A stretch of DNA of 64,000 nucleotides from Devosia sp. 2618. GTDB lineage: Bacteria > Pseudomonadota > Alphaproteobacteria > Rhizobiales > Devosiaceae. Both the position numbers and the translations under genes were made by a program. Numbering within the stretch: position 1 is the first letter of the stretch; each line of letters starts with the position of its first letter. This document shows positions 46,775-55,966 of this stretch, in pieces. The notes under the pieces were generated by a model. It was not told the DNA's origin. It searched no databases and saw nothing but the letters and a program-made list of their open reading frames with translations. The stretch lies in NCBI RefSeq assembly GCF_040546815.1, contig NZ_JBEPOO010000001.1:992001-1056000 (forward strand), in the 5' to 3' direction.

Positions 46775-47356
46775 ATGGCTCTTTATCCAGACTACCCAAT
46801 TCGCACGTCCCGACTTCTCCTGCGCCCGTTTACGCGCGGCGATGTCGAGGCCGTCTATTCCTATCGTCGCCGCGAAGATGTGGCGCGCTACCTGTTCGAT
46901 GTGCCGCTGAGCAAAGAAGAGTGCGCTCTGGCGGTGCAGCAGCGCATCAGCCAGGTCGGCCTCGAGCGGCTCGACGACAAGATCGTGCTCGCCGTCGAGT
47001 TGGCCGCCAACAGCGCGGTAATTGGCGAAGTGTCGCTGATCTGGCGCAGCGTCGATGCCCGGCAGGGCGAAATCGGCTGGATTTTTGATCCTGCCTATCA
47101 GGGCCATGGTTATGCCACTGAAGCAGCCGATGCGCTGCTCGACCTTGGCTTTGGTCCCGGCGACATGCACCGGATCGCCGCGCGCTGCGATGTGCGCAAT
47201 TCGTCCTCGTGGCGGCTGATGGAGCGTTTACAGATGCGTCGCGAGGCCCATTTCCGCCAGCACGCGATCTTTAAGGGTGAGTGGGACGAGGAATTTGTCT
47301 ACGCCATCCTCTGGCAGGAGTGGCAATCGCTTCGGGCGCAAATGCCTGAAGCCTAA
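46775..47356 (+). CDS. GNAT family N-acetyltransferase, copy 1
   Basis: 193-residue RimJ/RimL-like GNAT protein. It starts YPIRTSRLLLRPFTRGDVEAVYSYR and has the acetyl-CoA loop region IFDPAYQGHGYATEAADALLDLGF and the RIAARCDVRNSSSWRLMERLQMRREAHF block. ATG at 46775 is the family start; the frame extends upstream but antisense to the GFA gene. It is similar in layout to the next gene. The acceptor is unknown. Confidence 0.86.
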   Translation: MALYPDYPIRTSRLLLRPFTRGDVEAVYSYRRREDVARYLFDVPLSKEECALAVQQRISQVGLERLDDKIVLAVELAANSAVIGEVSLIWRSVDARQGEIGWIFDPAYQGHGYATEAADALLDLGFGPGDMHRIAARCDVRNSSSWRLMERLQMRREAHFRQHAIFKGEWDEEFVYAILWQEWQSLRAQMPEA

Positions 47357-47470
47357 CGGCTATTTCCAATGTTTCTGCCGGGATACAATTTTTCTTCGGC
47401 GTGACAGGAACTTCCCTGAATCGGATGACGTTGTGCCCACAGGGCTAAGGCGGATCAGGGAGAGGAAGAC

Positions 47471-48067
47471 ATGTCGTCATTGACATTGCCAATTGAGACG
47501 GAGCGGCTCGTGCTGCGCACTTTCGAGCGCGGGGACGTGGAGAGTCTGAGCGCGTATCACTCGCTGCCTTCGATGCAGCGTTATGTGTTTACCAAGACGC
47601 GCGACAAGAGAGATGTGGCTGGCGCCCTCAGCATTTTGCGCCATCATGTCAGTCTGCAGCGTCCGGGTGACACGCTCACTCTGGCCATGGTGCGCCGGGG
47701 CGACCACGCGCTGATTGGCCATGTCTCGCTGCACTGGTCGGATGCCACTGCCGGGCAGGGCGAGATTCGGTTCCTCATCAACCCGACCTTCGCGGGTCAG
47801 GGCTTCACTCGTGAAGCGGTCAGCGCCATGTTCGATCTGGCTTTCGATCATTTCCACATTCACCGCGTTTCAGCGCGCAGCGATGGCCGCAACCATCACT
47901 CCATCAAATTGATGCAGGAACTGGGCATGCGGCTTGAGGCGCATTATCGCGAACACGCGCTGTTCCAGGGCGAATGGGACGAGGAAATGCAGTTCGCAAT
48001 CCTTGACCGTGAGTGGCAGCGCTCGACCAAAGTTCAGGACTTCCCCTTTCGTCACCGCGTCGCCTGA
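47471..48067 (+). CDS. GNAT family N-acetyltransferase, copy 2
   Basis: 198-residue GNAT protein with IETERLVLRTFERGDVESLSAYHSLPSMQRYV, the acetyl-CoA loop INPTFAGQGFTREAVSAMFDLAF and RVSARSDGRNHHSIKLMQELGMRLEAHY. It aligns with the preceding gene over its length (both end with a GEWDEE motif), which indicates an old tandem duplication. GGGAGAGGAAG precedes the ATG. The substrate is unknown. Confidence 0.86.
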   Translation: MSSLTLPIETERLVLRTFERGDVESLSAYHSLPSMQRYVFTKTRDKRDVAGALSILRHHVSLQRPGDTLTLAMVRRGDHALIGHVSLHWSDATAGQGEIRFLINPTFAGQGFTREAVSAMFDLAFDHFHIHRVSARSDGRNHHSIKLMQELGMRLEAHYREHALFQGEWDEEMQFAILDREWQRSTKVQDFPFRHRVA

Positions 48068-48124
48068 ATTGCCCTAAGTGGTCAAAAGGGGCTATGAGCG
48101 CCTGATCTTACAGGATTGGGCGAC

Positions 48125-48940
48125 ATGGCCGGCACAGACACCTCCATCAAAATTGAATTTCTGCCATCTCCGGCGGTGATCCTGTGTGAGCCGCAGCTGG
48201 GCGAAAACATCGGCACAGCCGCGCGCGCCATGGCCAATTTCGGGCTATGGGACCTGCGCCTGGTTCGCCCCCGCGACGGTTGGCCCAATGAACGCGCCAT
48301 CGCCGCCGCCTCGCGCGCCGACCACGTCATCGAACGCGTCCGCGTTTTCGAAACGCTCGAAGAAGCTGTTTCCGACCTCAATCTGGTGCTGGCTACCACC
48401 GCCCGTTCGCGTGACCTGCAAAAGGAAGTCATCGGCCCGGACGAAGCCGCGATCCGCATGTCTGCGACGATTGCCGCCGGGCAGGGCGTCGGCCTGCTGT
48501 TCGGCCGCGAGAAATGGGGCCTGCTCAACGAGGAAGTCGCCCTCGCCAACACCATCGTCACCCTGCCGGTGGAACCAGCCTTTGCCTCGCTCAATATCGC
48601 GCAGGCCGTGCTGATCCTCGCCTACGAATGGCGCCGCCACGCCGGACTCTCCCAAAAGCTGCCCTTCGATAGCGGCCTGCTCGACGCCGCGCCCAAAAGC
48701 GAACTTGTGGGCCTGTTCGAACATCTCGAAGGCGTGCTGGACCAGTCCGGCTTTTTCACCACCCCTGAGAAAAAGCCGGGAATGGTCGACAACCTCCGCA
48801 CAGCCCTTTCGCGCGGCAACTTCTCTTCGCAGGAAATCCGCACCCTCCGCGGCGTCATCTCCTCCATAGACCGCCGGCATCTGCGACCAAACCCAAACCG
48901 GCAGAAACCTGCGGTGAAGAAGGACGTGGGCGAAGAGTAG
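48125..48940 (+). CDS. trmJ: tRNA (cytidine/uridine-2'-O-)-methyltransferase TrmJ
   Basis: SPOUT methyltransferase of 271 residues that methylates the ribose of tRNA nucleotide 32. It shows EPQLGENIGTAARAMANFGLWDLRLVRPRDGWPN, the knot motif GLLFGREKWGLLNEEVALAN and the LPVEPAFASLNIAQAVLI block. ATG at 48125 is behind AGGA. The longer C-terminal region after residue 170 is usual for TrmJ. It stands alone. Confidence 0.9.
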   Translation: MAGTDTSIKIEFLPSPAVILCEPQLGENIGTAARAMANFGLWDLRLVRPRDGWPNERAIAAASRADHVIERVRVFETLEEAVSDLNLVLATTARSRDLQKEVIGPDEAAIRMSATIAAGQGVGLLFGREKWGLLNEEVALANTIVTLPVEPAFASLNIAQAVLILAYEWRRHAGLSQKLPFDSGLLDAAPKSELVGLFEHLEGVLDQSGFFTTPEKKPGMVDNLRTALSRGNFSSQEIRTLRGVISSIDRRHLRPNPNRQKPAVKKDVGEE

Positions 48941-48945
48941 CCGGC

Positions 48946-49028
48946 TCTTCACCCTCTCCCTTGGGGGAGAGAGCCTGCCCTCGGGCTTGACCCGAGGGTC
49001 GGCGTGCAGCGCCGGGTGAGGGGGCCTT
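48946..49028. repeat. GC-rich intergenic repeat with insertion
   Basis: Single copy starting CTTCACCCTCTCCC and ending GGTGAGGGGGCC. It carries an extra internal hairpin (CCCTCGGGCTTGACCCGAGGG) absent from other copies. It fills much of the gap between trmJ and the MFS gene. Confidence 0.75.
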
Positions 49029-49151
49029 GGCTGGTTGAGGTGGTCGGAAAACCCCCTCCCTCCGCAACACCACCATCACAATCGTCACCACCGAACGCTT
49101 CCGCCTGATTCCGCCTTTGACTGCGACAATCTGTCGTGTCACAGCCCGGAT

Positions 49152-50423
49152 ATGAGCACCGCCGCCCCCGCCGACACATCCCGCCTTGCCTTCACCTATA
49201 TTGGCTTCCGCTTTTTCTGGCTGACCACTTTGCTGGTGAGCTTTGCGGTCCAGATTATGTCGGTGTCGATCGCCTATCAGATTTACGAGGTCACCCGCGA
49301 ACCGCTGCTGGTTGGTCTCGTGGGCCTCTGCCTCTTCGCACCGGCGCTCGTGCTCATCCTCATTACCGGCCTCACCGCCGACCGGTTCAACCGCCGCCGC
49401 ATCATGGCGATATGCCTCAGCGTCGAACTGCTGTGCGCCATTGGCTTCCTGCTGTTCACCGAAGCGCAGGCGCATGAAATCTGGCCGCTGTTCGGCATTC
49501 TCGTCGTGCTCGGCACCGCACGCGCCTTTTGGGGCCCCGCAGCTCAATCGCTCGCACCCAATCTGGTGCCCGCCGAAGCGTTGAGCAACGCGATCACCGT
49601 TAATGCCTCGGCCTGGCAGTTCGCCTCCATCGCCGGCCCGGCTTTGGGCGGCGTTCTCTATGCCTTTGCGCCTGCCATTCCATTCGGTACCGGTGCGGCG
49701 CTCCTTGTCTGCGCGGTTGTGACGGTGTTGATGATCCCCAAACCCGTGCAGCGCGAGGCGGCGCAGACCACCAGCATGGAGACGCTGTTGGGCGGTTTCC
49801 GCTATATTTTCAGCAATAAGGTTGTGCTCGGCGCCATCTCGCTCGACATGTTCGCGGTGCTGATGGGCGGTGCCGTGGCCATGCTGCCGATCTATGCCAC
49901 CGACATTCTGCATGGCGGCTCCATCGCCAATGGCCTGCTGCGTGCCGCGCCGGGAATCGGAGCCATCGCCATGGCTTTGTTCCTCACGCGATTCCCCATT
50001 CGCAACTTCGCCGGGCGCATCCTCTTCGTCTTCGTCGCGCTATTCGGGGCCTTCACCGTCGTCTTTGGTTTCTCGACCTCGATCTGGTTGTCGATCCCCG
50101 CGCTTGCCATGGTGGGCGCGTCCGACATGGTCAGCGTGACCATCCGCGAAACCATCATGCAGCTCTGGACGCCTGAGGAGGTCCGTGGCCGCGTCAATGC
50201 CGTGAACTCGGTGTTTATTGGCGCCTCAAACGAATTGGGCGAGTTCCGTGCCGGTACCGTGGCGCACTTCATTGGGCCGGTGGCGGCGGTAGTGATCGGT
50301 GGATTCGGGGCCATGGCGGTGGCTGGTGTGTGGAGCCTGATCTTCCCGGGCCTGCGCGAACAGCGCTCGCTCGACCACAAAATGGTCGCCGATGGCGTCG
50401 CCGAGCCCTTGGCCAAGCCATAA
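49152..50423 (+). CDS. MFS transporter, EntS-like
   Basis: 423-residue inner-membrane carrier with about 12 helices of the MFS_3/EntS type. It has the motif-A-like loop GLTADRFNRRRIM, LGTARAFWGPAAQSLAPNLVP and RGRVNAVNSVFIGASNELGEF. Relatives export siderophores, drugs or metabolites. ATG at 49152 is chosen, since the upstream frame is His-rich read-through of the leader. It is followed by rpsD. Confidence 0.87.
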   Translation: MSTAAPADTSRLAFTYIGFRFFWLTTLLVSFAVQIMSVSIAYQIYEVTREPLLVGLVGLCLFAPALVLILITGLTADRFNRRRIMAICLSVELLCAIGFLLFTEAQAHEIWPLFGILVVLGTARAFWGPAAQSLAPNLVPAEALSNAITVNASAWQFASIAGPALGGVLYAFAPAIPFGTGAALLVCAVVTVLMIPKPVQREAAQTTSMETLLGGFRYIFSNKVVLGAISLDMFAVLMGGAVAMLPIYATDILHGGSIANGLLRAAPGIGAIAMALFLTRFPIRNFAGRILFVFVALFGAFTVVFGFSTSIWLSIPALAMVGASDMVSVTIRETIMQLWTPEEVRGRVNAVNSVFIGASNELGEFRAGTVAHFIGPVAAVVIGGFGAMAVAGVWSLIFPGLREQRSLDHKMVADGVAEPLAKP

Positions 50424-50594
50424 TCAGGCGTCGTGCTTGACTCCTTGGCACGCCCTCGGTATCACGCGGCCACCTATTCGGGCCTCTGGCCCATAGGCGC
50501 ACCCGGGATCTCCTAATCTATTTGGGGTCTGTCGGTCATCCGCAAGGGTGGCAGAGGAGGGCGCGATCCATTCAACTGTTAAGAAGGATACGCG

Positions 50595-51212
50595 ATGTCG
50601 AAGCGTCATTCAGCCAAGTACAAGATCGATCGCCGTCTTGGCGAAAACATCTGGGGCCGTCCGAAGTCCCCACTCAATGCCCGTGCATATGGCCCCGGCC
50701 AGCATGGTCAGCGCCGCAAGGGCAAGCTTTCGGACTACGGTCTGCAGCTCCGCGCCAAGCAGAAGCTCAAGGGCTATTACGGTTCGGTCACCGAAAAGGC
50801 GTTCAAGCGTCTTTACACCGAAGCTGCCCGCGTTAAGGGCGACACCGGCGAGAACCTGATCGGCCTGCTCGAGTCGCGTCTCGACGCGATCGTCTATCGT
50901 GCGAAGTTCGTTGCTACCGTGTTTGCTGCGCGCCAGTTCGTGTCGCACGGCCACATCCTGGTCAACGGCCAGCGCGTGAACATCCCATCCTATCAGGTCA
51001 AGGTCGGCGACAAGATTGAAGTGCGCGAGCGCTCCAAGCAGCTGACCGTCCTGATCGAAGCAACCCAGCTGGCCGAGCGCGACGTTCCTGATTACGTCGA
51101 TGCCGACCACAACAAGATGACCGCGGTCTTCGTGCGCGTTCCGGCTCTGTCGGATGTGCCATACCCGGTTCAGATGGAACCAAACCTGGTCGTCGAATTC
51201 TACTCGCGTTAA
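50595..51212 (+). CDS. rpsD: 30S ribosomal protein S4
   Basis: 205-residue primary rRNA-binding protein of the small subunit. It begins [52 protein letters not shown]. It has the S4 RNA-binding fold ([42 protein letters not shown]). Cys zinc ligands are absent, as usual in alphaproteobacteria. AAGAAGGAT precedes the ATG. It is monocistronic, as is typical for this clade, ending at a strong terminator. Confidence 0.98.
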   Translation: MSKRHSAKYKIDRRLGENIWGRPKSPLNARAYGPGQHGQRRKGKLSDYGLQLRAKQKLKGYYGSVTEKAFKRLYTEAARVKGDTGENLIGLLESRLDAIVYRAKFVATVFAARQFVSHGHILVNGQRVNIPSYQVKVGDKIEVRERSKQLTVLIEATQLAERDVPDYVDADHNKMTAVFVRVPALSDVPYPVQMEPNLVVEFYSR

Positions 51213-51235
51213 TCGCAGTACAATTACAGAATTGG

Positions 51236-51265
51236 AAAGGGCCGCTCCTCGGAGCGGCCCTTTTT
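51236..51265 (+). terminator. rpsD intrinsic terminator
   Basis: Perfect 13-bp stem AAAGGGCCGCTCC/GGAGCGGCCCTTT with a TC loop core, followed by a T-run, 23 bases after rpsD. Confidence 0.92.
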
Positions 51266-51293
51266 GTTTGTGCTTGTCCCTGCGCCATTAGTC

Positions 51294-51335
51294 GTCCCCT
51301 CTCCCCTGAGGGGAGAGGGTCGGGGTGAGGGGGCG
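51294..51335. repeat. Partial GC-rich intergenic repeat
   Basis: CCCCTCTCCCCTGAGGGGAGAGGGTCGGGGTGAGGGGG, a shortened copy of the repeat family, between rpsD and the convergent transporter gene. Confidence 0.65.
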
Positions 51336-51381
51336 GCGACCGGTCGATCGCAGTGGCGGAACAGCCCCCGATCCAGTCACT

Positions 51382-52701
51382 TCAGGTCCCAATAGGTGGC
51401 TGAATTGGCATGCCATCTTCGCGGAGATCGAGTGGCGGGAAGCCCGCTTCGGTCGCGAGGAACCGCGGATCGTTGTAGTCCACGCCCGAGATCGCATCGC
51501 CTGGAATGTGGGACTCAAACGCCCGCAGACGTTTGTAGACCGAGATCAGCGAGATGATCGTGGTCCACGAATTGGCAAGGAAGCGGAACGAGTCCTCCAC
51601 CTGTCCGAAGGCGTTGCTGACCTGCTGGAACAGACCAAACGTCAGAGTACCCGCAACGATTGACGGCGCCATCGCGATCAGCGGCACGAAATTGGCGCCC
51701 TGCAGGTAAACGTAGCGTGCGACGTTGAAGTAGAGATAGTGCCCATAGAGGGTGAAGTAGTTGCGCTGGACGCCGAGGAACAATTCCCGCGCCGTCACCG
51801 GCCGGGCGCGTCCGGCATTGTCTTCGCCATAGACCAGTTCCTTGCGGAACGCTGCCTCGACCCTTTGGTTCTGGAACTCGAGCCCCGGTAGCTTCACGCC
51901 GACAAGGCCAAGCAACACGGTGCCGAAAATGGCCGACATCAGCGCCACCCAGACCAGGCTACCATTCACCGCGCCCACTAGCGGCAGCTCGGTGATGTGT
52001 GTCGACAGCTCCCATAGCAGCGGCAGGAAAACCAGCAACGTCATGATGGACGACACGAAGGCGACCGCCAGGCCTTCCACGATATTGGCGAAGCGCTGCG
52101 CGTCCTCCTGAATACGCTGGGACGAGCCTTCTATGTGGCGCAGGCTCTGCCAGTGGGTGAGGTAGAAGAACGTCATGGCCCGGCGCCAGCGGAACAGATA
52201 GTGCGCGATGAAGAACGCGTTGAGCACCAATACCGCGATGCGCGGCAGCAAAACGTAGAGCACCGTTGTCAACTCGCCATACATGGTGTCGAGCGAGACA
52301 CTACCGGGCGTGGTCATCGCGCCCTGGATGAGGTTGAAGAACGCGCCATACCAGTCGTTCATCCAGGCGCCGATCTGGACGTCGAAATAGACCACTTCGA
52401 TGATGGTCACGGTCCCGACCACGGACCACCAGTACCAACGCTTGTTGTCGTTGAGGAAATACCAGGGCACGCAGAACAGATAGCCCGACATCAGGATGAA
52501 CTGGTACAGCCAGACCTTGTCGGGGCTGAAGAACGGGTCGGGATTGGCTTCGCTGGGCACAATGCCGAGCCACGGACCAAGGCTCAGGAAGCGCTGCAGG
52601 GTCGAGCCGAGGCCGAACCACAGCGCCATGCACAACACCGTCCAGGCGACGGCTGATGTGAAGAAATATTTGGGATTGGGGAAGAAGGACCGAAACACCA
52701 C
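51382..52701 (-). CDS. SbmA/BacA family peptide transporter
   Basis: Inner-membrane protein of 439 residues with about seven or eight helices. It is clearly SbmA/BacA by SFFPNPKYFFTSAVAWT, FLNDNKRWYWWSVVGTVTIIEVVYFDVQIGAWMNDWYGAFFNLIQ and the C-terminal QVEDSFRFLANSWTTIISLISVYKRLRAFE. It has no ATPase domain, as expected for this proton-driven class. BacA imports proline-rich and NCR-type peptides and affects long-chain fatty acid modification in rhizobia. The start is GTG at 52701. No operon partner is seen. Confidence 0.92.
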   Translation of the reverse strand: MVFRSFFPNPKYFFTSAVAWTVLCMALWFGLGSTLQRFLSLGPWLGIVPSEANPDPFFSPDKVWLYQFILMSGYLFCVPWYFLNDNKRWYWWSVVGTVTIIEVVYFDVQIGAWMNDWYGAFFNLIQGAMTTPGSVSLDTMYGELTTVLYVLLPRIAVLVLNAFFIAHYLFRWRRAMTFFYLTHWQSLRHIEGSSQRIQEDAQRFANIVEGLAVAFVSSIMTLLVFLPLLWELSTHITELPLVGAVNGSLVWVALMSAIFGTVLLGLVGVKLPGLEFQNQRVEAAFRKELVYGEDNAGRARPVTARELFLGVQRNYFTLYGHYLYFNVARYVYLQGANFVPLIAMAPSIVAGTLTFGLFQQVSNAFGQVEDSFRFLANSWTTIISLISVYKRLRAFESHIPGDAISGVDYNDPRFLATEAGFPPLDLREDGMPIQPPIGT

Positions 52702-52866
52702 GAGTCTCCAGGGTGCCGAGTGAATGAGGTCAACTAGCTGCCGTAATTTGGCCTAAAGCAAGAGTGCGGAATTAATCTTTGGTAAGGTTTGCACCGCCCG
52801 GTTTTGCTTCCCCTCAAGGGCAGGGGGCGCTATCAGCTACGCCATGACAGCAAAGAGAGTTTCGCC

Positions 52867-53736
52867 ATGAGTGAGGTCATGGAAGCCGCGCCAGATGCGG
52901 CTGACGACATCGAGAGCGGCGGGCACCCGATCTATGGCAATGCCCCGCGCAGCGGCGAGTTCAACAAGCTGCGCAAGCGCCTGATCCGGAACACGCGCGA
53001 GGCGCTCGAAAAGTTCGCCATGGTGCGGCCGGGCGAGAAGTGGCTCGTCGCCCTTTCGGGTGGCAAGGACAGCTATGGCCTGATGGCGCTGCTGCTCGAT
53101 CTGAAATGGCGCGGCATGCTGCCGGTGGAATTGCTCGCCTGCAATCTTGATCAGGGCCAGCCCAATTTCCCCAAGCACATTCTGCCCGAATTTTTGACCG
53201 GGCTGGGGATCGCGCACCGCATCGAATACAAGGACACCTATTCGATCGTCACCAGTAAGCTGCCGGCCGGGGCGACCTATTGCTCGCTCTGCTCCCGCCT
53301 GCGCCGTGGCAATCTCTATCGCATCGCGCGCGAAGAAGGCTGCACCGCGCTGGTGCTGGGTCATCATCGCGACGACAGCCTCGAAACGTTCTTCATGAAC
53401 ATGTTCCATGGCGGCAAGCTCGCCGCCATGCCGCCGCGCCTGCTCAATGACGAGGGCGACATCGAGGTGCTGCGCCCGCTGATCTACTGCGCCGAGGAAG
53501 ACCTGCAGCGCTTCTCCGACGCCATGGCCTTCCCGATCATCCCCTGCGATCTCTGCGGCAGCCAGGATGGGCTTGAGCGCAACGCCATGAAGGCCATGCT
53601 CGGCGATATCGAAAAGCGCATGCCGGGCCGCAAGGACGTCATGATCCGCGCGCTGGGCAATATCAATGCCAGCCACATGCTCGATACCAAGCTGTTCGAC
53701 TTCAATGCCCTGTTCGACAAAAGGACTGCCTCGTGA
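52867..53736 (+). CDS. ttcA: tRNA 2-thiocytidine(32) synthetase TtcA
   Basis: 289-residue PP-loop ATPase that thiolates C32 of tRNA using an Fe-S cluster. The PP-loop SGGKDS is at residues 64-69. Both Cys pairs are intact (C139-SL-C142 and C227-DL-C230). [15 protein letters not shown] is the family block. ATG at 52867 is used; the upstream extension is leader. The stop overlaps the next gene's GTG by 4 bases. Confidence 0.94.
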   Translation: MSEVMEAAPDAADDIESGGHPIYGNAPRSGEFNKLRKRLIRNTREALEKFAMVRPGEKWLVALSGGKDSYGLMALLLDLKWRGMLPVELLACNLDQGQPNFPKHILPEFLTGLGIAHRIEYKDTYSIVTSKLPAGATYCSLCSRLRRGNLYRIAREEGCTALVLGHHRDDSLETFFMNMFHGGKLAAMPPRLLNDEGDIEVLRPLIYCAEEDLQRFSDAMAFPIIPCDLCGSQDGLERNAMKAMLGDIEKRMPGRKDVMIRALGNINASHMLDTKLFDFNALFDKRTAS

Positions 53737-54551
53737 CGTTTGATGTGATGGACCTCGCCAATATCCTGCGCGACGCGGCGCGGGCCGAAGCCCTGCCGCG
53801 CTTCCGCCGTCTCGATGGCTCGATGGTCCACATCAAGACCGAAGCCATCGATCTTGTCACCGAGGCCGATATCGCCACCGAAAACGTCATCAAGGCCCGT
53901 ATCGCCAAGTGGATGCCCGACGCCCTGTTCGTCGGCGAGGAATCGGTGGCTGCAGATCCGGCTCTGTTGCCCAGGCTCGCCCATGCCGATCTGGCGGTGG
54001 TGGTCGATCCGATTGATGGCACTGCCAACTACGCCGCCGGCCTGCCGTTGTTTGCCACAATGGCCTCGGTCGTCTCCAAGGGCGAAACTGTCGCCGGCAT
54101 CATCTATGACCCGATGGGCGATGACTGGATCATGGCCGAAAAGGGCGCCGGCGCCTGGCTGCGCCGCCCCAATGGCGAAGCCGTGCGTCTGCATGTCGCC
54201 GCGCCCCTGCCACTGGCCGAAATGGTCGGCTGCGCCTCGGTATCCTACATTCCTGCTGATGTTCGACCGACCGTTCTGGCAAATCTCGCCAAGGTCCGCG
54301 TCGTCTCCAATTTCCGCTGTGCCGGCCACGAATACCGCACCTTCGCCTCCGGCCACGCCCAGTTCGGCTGCTGGAACAAGCTGATGCCCTGGGACCACCT
54401 CGCCGGCGTCCTCATCAGCCAGGAAGCCGGCGCCTATGCCGCGCGGCTTGACGGCACGGCCTATCTCCCCAGCCACGTCGATGGTGGCCTGCTGGTCACG
54501 ACAGATCGCGACAGCTGGGATGTGCTGCGGCGTGAGGTGTTTACGTTCTGA
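53733..54551 (+). CDS. Inositol monophosphatase family protein
   Basis: 272-residue metal-dependent phosphatase. Metal sites are visible as GEES at 68-71 and DPIDGT at 92-97 (with an N-terminal TEAD), and the late [14 protein letters not shown] motif (WD-x-x-A-G type). Members hydrolyse inositol phosphates, histidinol phosphate or PAP. Which of these applies is unclear, though HisN-like histidinol-phosphatase is possible. The GTG start at 53733 is coupled to ttcA. Confidence 0.88.
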   Translation: MTFDVMDLANILRDAARAEALPRFRRLDGSMVHIKTEAIDLVTEADIATENVIKARIAKWMPDALFVGEESVAADPALLPRLAHADLAVVVDPIDGTANYAAGLPLFATMASVVSKGETVAGIIYDPMGDDWIMAEKGAGAWLRRPNGEAVRLHVAAPLPLAEMVGCASVSYIPADVRPTVLANLAKVRVVSNFRCAGHEYRTFASGHAQFGCWNKLMPWDHLAGVLISQEAGAYAARLDGTAYLPSHVDGGLLVTTDRDSWDVLRREVFTF

Positions 54552-54583
54552 GGGGTGGGTCGGTAGGGCACCGGTAAGAAAAG

Positions 54584-54707
54584 TATTCCCCCACCCAACC
54601 TCCCCCTGAAAAGGGGGAAGAGCCTATCCAGTTTGCGGCGAACCCAGCGGCAATCACCGCACGTATTCCTCCCCCTGAAAAGGGGGGGGGCTAGGTGGGG
54701 GTATTCC
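54584..54707. repeat. Pair of GC-rich repeats, second family
   Basis: Two units share TCCCCCTGAAAAGGGGG cores (54602-54618 and 54671-54687), with outer CCCCCACC / GGTGGGGG ends. The spacing and loop differ from the main repeat family. Confidence 0.65.
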
Positions 54708-54789
54708 GATCCCACCGTTGCCCACTCAATCCCGTTCGTCCCGCACCAAGCAGGGGAGTCCACTCCGGCTTTAGACTGGAGTGGAGTTC

Positions 54790-54932
54790 ACCCTCCCCCT
54801 TGAGGGGAGGGAAGTGAGATAGGACTTAGCGTTTGCTAAGTCCGTCCATCGAGCAGGGTGGGGGTATCTATCCGCAAACTCGGTGCCCGTGACTCACCCC
54901 CTCCCTTGATCCCTCCCCTCAAGGGGGAGGGT
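54790..54932. repeat. MITE-like element with perfect 22-bp inverted ends
   Basis: The 22 bases at 54790-54811 are the exact reverse complement of 54911-54932 (ends ACCCTCCCCC... and ...GGGGGAGGGT). Inside lies a perfect 9-bp hairpin GGACTTAGC/GCTAAGTCC at 54822-54843. It has no coding capacity. No target-site duplication was seen. Confidence 0.7.
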
Positions 54933-55144
54933 GTCGACTGAAGCCATCTGACCCTAAATCTTATCCCCACCCCAAATTCCTCCCGTATCCTTGCTCCACC
55001 TTCACGCCAGAGCCGGTCATGACGAGTGAATGAGCGTGAAGGCAGCCGGGGATGGGAGGTCGCTCCTGTCACGCGGGGGAAATGTGTGCTGCCGAGGTCT
55101 GCGAAATGGCCCGCCATGCCCGACCCGTGAAAAGCCCCGGCGTG

Positions 55145-55201
55145 ATGGCGAGACCTTGGTCTCACATTTTACTACTCCATTCGGGATCAAGGTCTCGCCA
55201 T
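55145..55201. repeat. 57-base palindrome upstream of arsR-type gene
   Basis: Perfect 14-bp arms ATGGCGAGACCTTG and CAAGGTCTCGCCAT with a 29-base loop. The left arm is part of a second short hairpin (GAGACC/GGTCTC). It ends about 80 bases before the ArsR-family start. Confidence 0.65.
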
Positions 55202-55283
55202 TGCAGCTCATGACAACCGCATTTCAGGCGGCGCTTGCGCATGGCCCTTGCAATGACACATAAGTCCGTGCTTATGTCTCTGC

Positions 55284-55598
55284 ATGAGCGAAGTCGATAT
55301 TTTCAAAGTGCTGTCCGATCCAACCCGCCGTGCCGTGCTCGAACGGCTGGCGAGTGGCGAGATGACCGCGACCGATCTGCGCGAGGGCTTTGCCATCAGC
55401 CAGCCGGCGATGAGCCAGCATCTGGCGGTGCTGCGCTGCGCCGGGCTGATCAGCGAGCGCCGCGAGGGGCGCTACGTCAACTATCGCGTCGCGCCCGAGG
55501 GGATGGCGCCGCTGCATGATTGGTTGGCCCGTTACCGTGCCTTCTGGCCGAGCCGCATCGATGGCCTCAAAGACCTGCTCAAGGAGATGGATCAATGA
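55284..55598 (+). CDS. ArsR family transcriptional regulator
   Basis: 104-residue winged-helix regulator (VLSDPTRRAVLERLASGEMTATDLREGFAISQPAMSQHLAVLRCAGLISERREGRYVNYRV). It has no Cys metal-site pattern of ArsR/SmtB sensors, only one Cys in the recognition area. It belongs to the subgroup that pairs with AHSA1/SRPBCC genes. It overlaps the next gene by 4 bases (ATGA). Autoregulation is likely but no clear operator was identified. Confidence 0.9.
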   Translation: MSEVDIFKVLSDPTRRAVLERLASGEMTATDLREGFAISQPAMSQHLAVLRCAGLISERREGRYVNYRVAPEGMAPLHDWLARYRAFWPSRIDGLKDLLKEMDQ

Positions 55599-55927
55599 CC
55601 GATACCGAAGCGCTGGTGTTTGAATGTGAGCTCGATGCGCCGCCGGAAAAGGTCTGGCGGGCGCTGACCATCCCCGAATATCTGGCGCGCTGGATCAAGC
55701 CTGACCAGAATATCGATCTGGCGGTGGTGACGTCGGAAGAAAATCGCAGCCTCACCTATAGCTGGCGCGAGGCCGGGCAGGGCGCCATTGTCGGTGCCGA
55801 GGATAGTCTCGTCACCTTCGAACTGACGCCCACCAATGACGGCGGCACCTGGTTCAGGCTCACCCACGAACCGGTCACCGTCCCGTCCGCCGCCAACAGC
55901 AATCAAACCATGCTGCTGGTCGCCTAA
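55595..55927 (+). CDS. SRPBCC (AHSA1-like) domain protein
   Basis: 110-residue START-like fold protein with the typical opening FECELDAPPEKVWRALTIPEYLARWIKPD and central LTYSWRE. It lacks some of the C-terminal helix found in 140-160-residue members and is therefore short. The partner regulator gene overlaps upstream, a common two-gene unit. The ligand is unknown. Confidence 0.82.
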   Translation: MTDTEALVFECELDAPPEKVWRALTIPEYLARWIKPDQNIDLAVVTSEENRSLTYSWREAGQGAIVGAEDSLVTFELTPTNDGGTWFRLTHEPVTVPSAANSNQTMLLVA

Positions 55928-55966
55928 CCCCCAAGTTTCAAATCAGTCCCTGAACGGAGATCGCCG

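Larger units (their letters stand above)
54552..55283. other. Repeat-rich 732-base non-coding spacer
   Basis: This is the only stretch over 300 bases without a gene. It holds a repeat pair (54584-54707), a 143-base inverted-repeat element (54790-54932), an unclassified segment and a 57-base palindrome (55145-55201). Short frames on both strands here have no ribosome site and overlap palindromes, so I call none of them genes. The ArsR promoter must lie near the right end. Confidence 0.7.

Noticed and set aside
51294..51335. GC-rich hairpin after the rpsD terminator as a second terminator
   Set aside because: It matches the interspersed repeat family better than a terminator and has no T-run.
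55017..55211. 64-codon minus-strand frame in the repeat-rich spacer
   Set aside because: It runs through a palindrome, lacks a ribosome site and has no recognisable domain.
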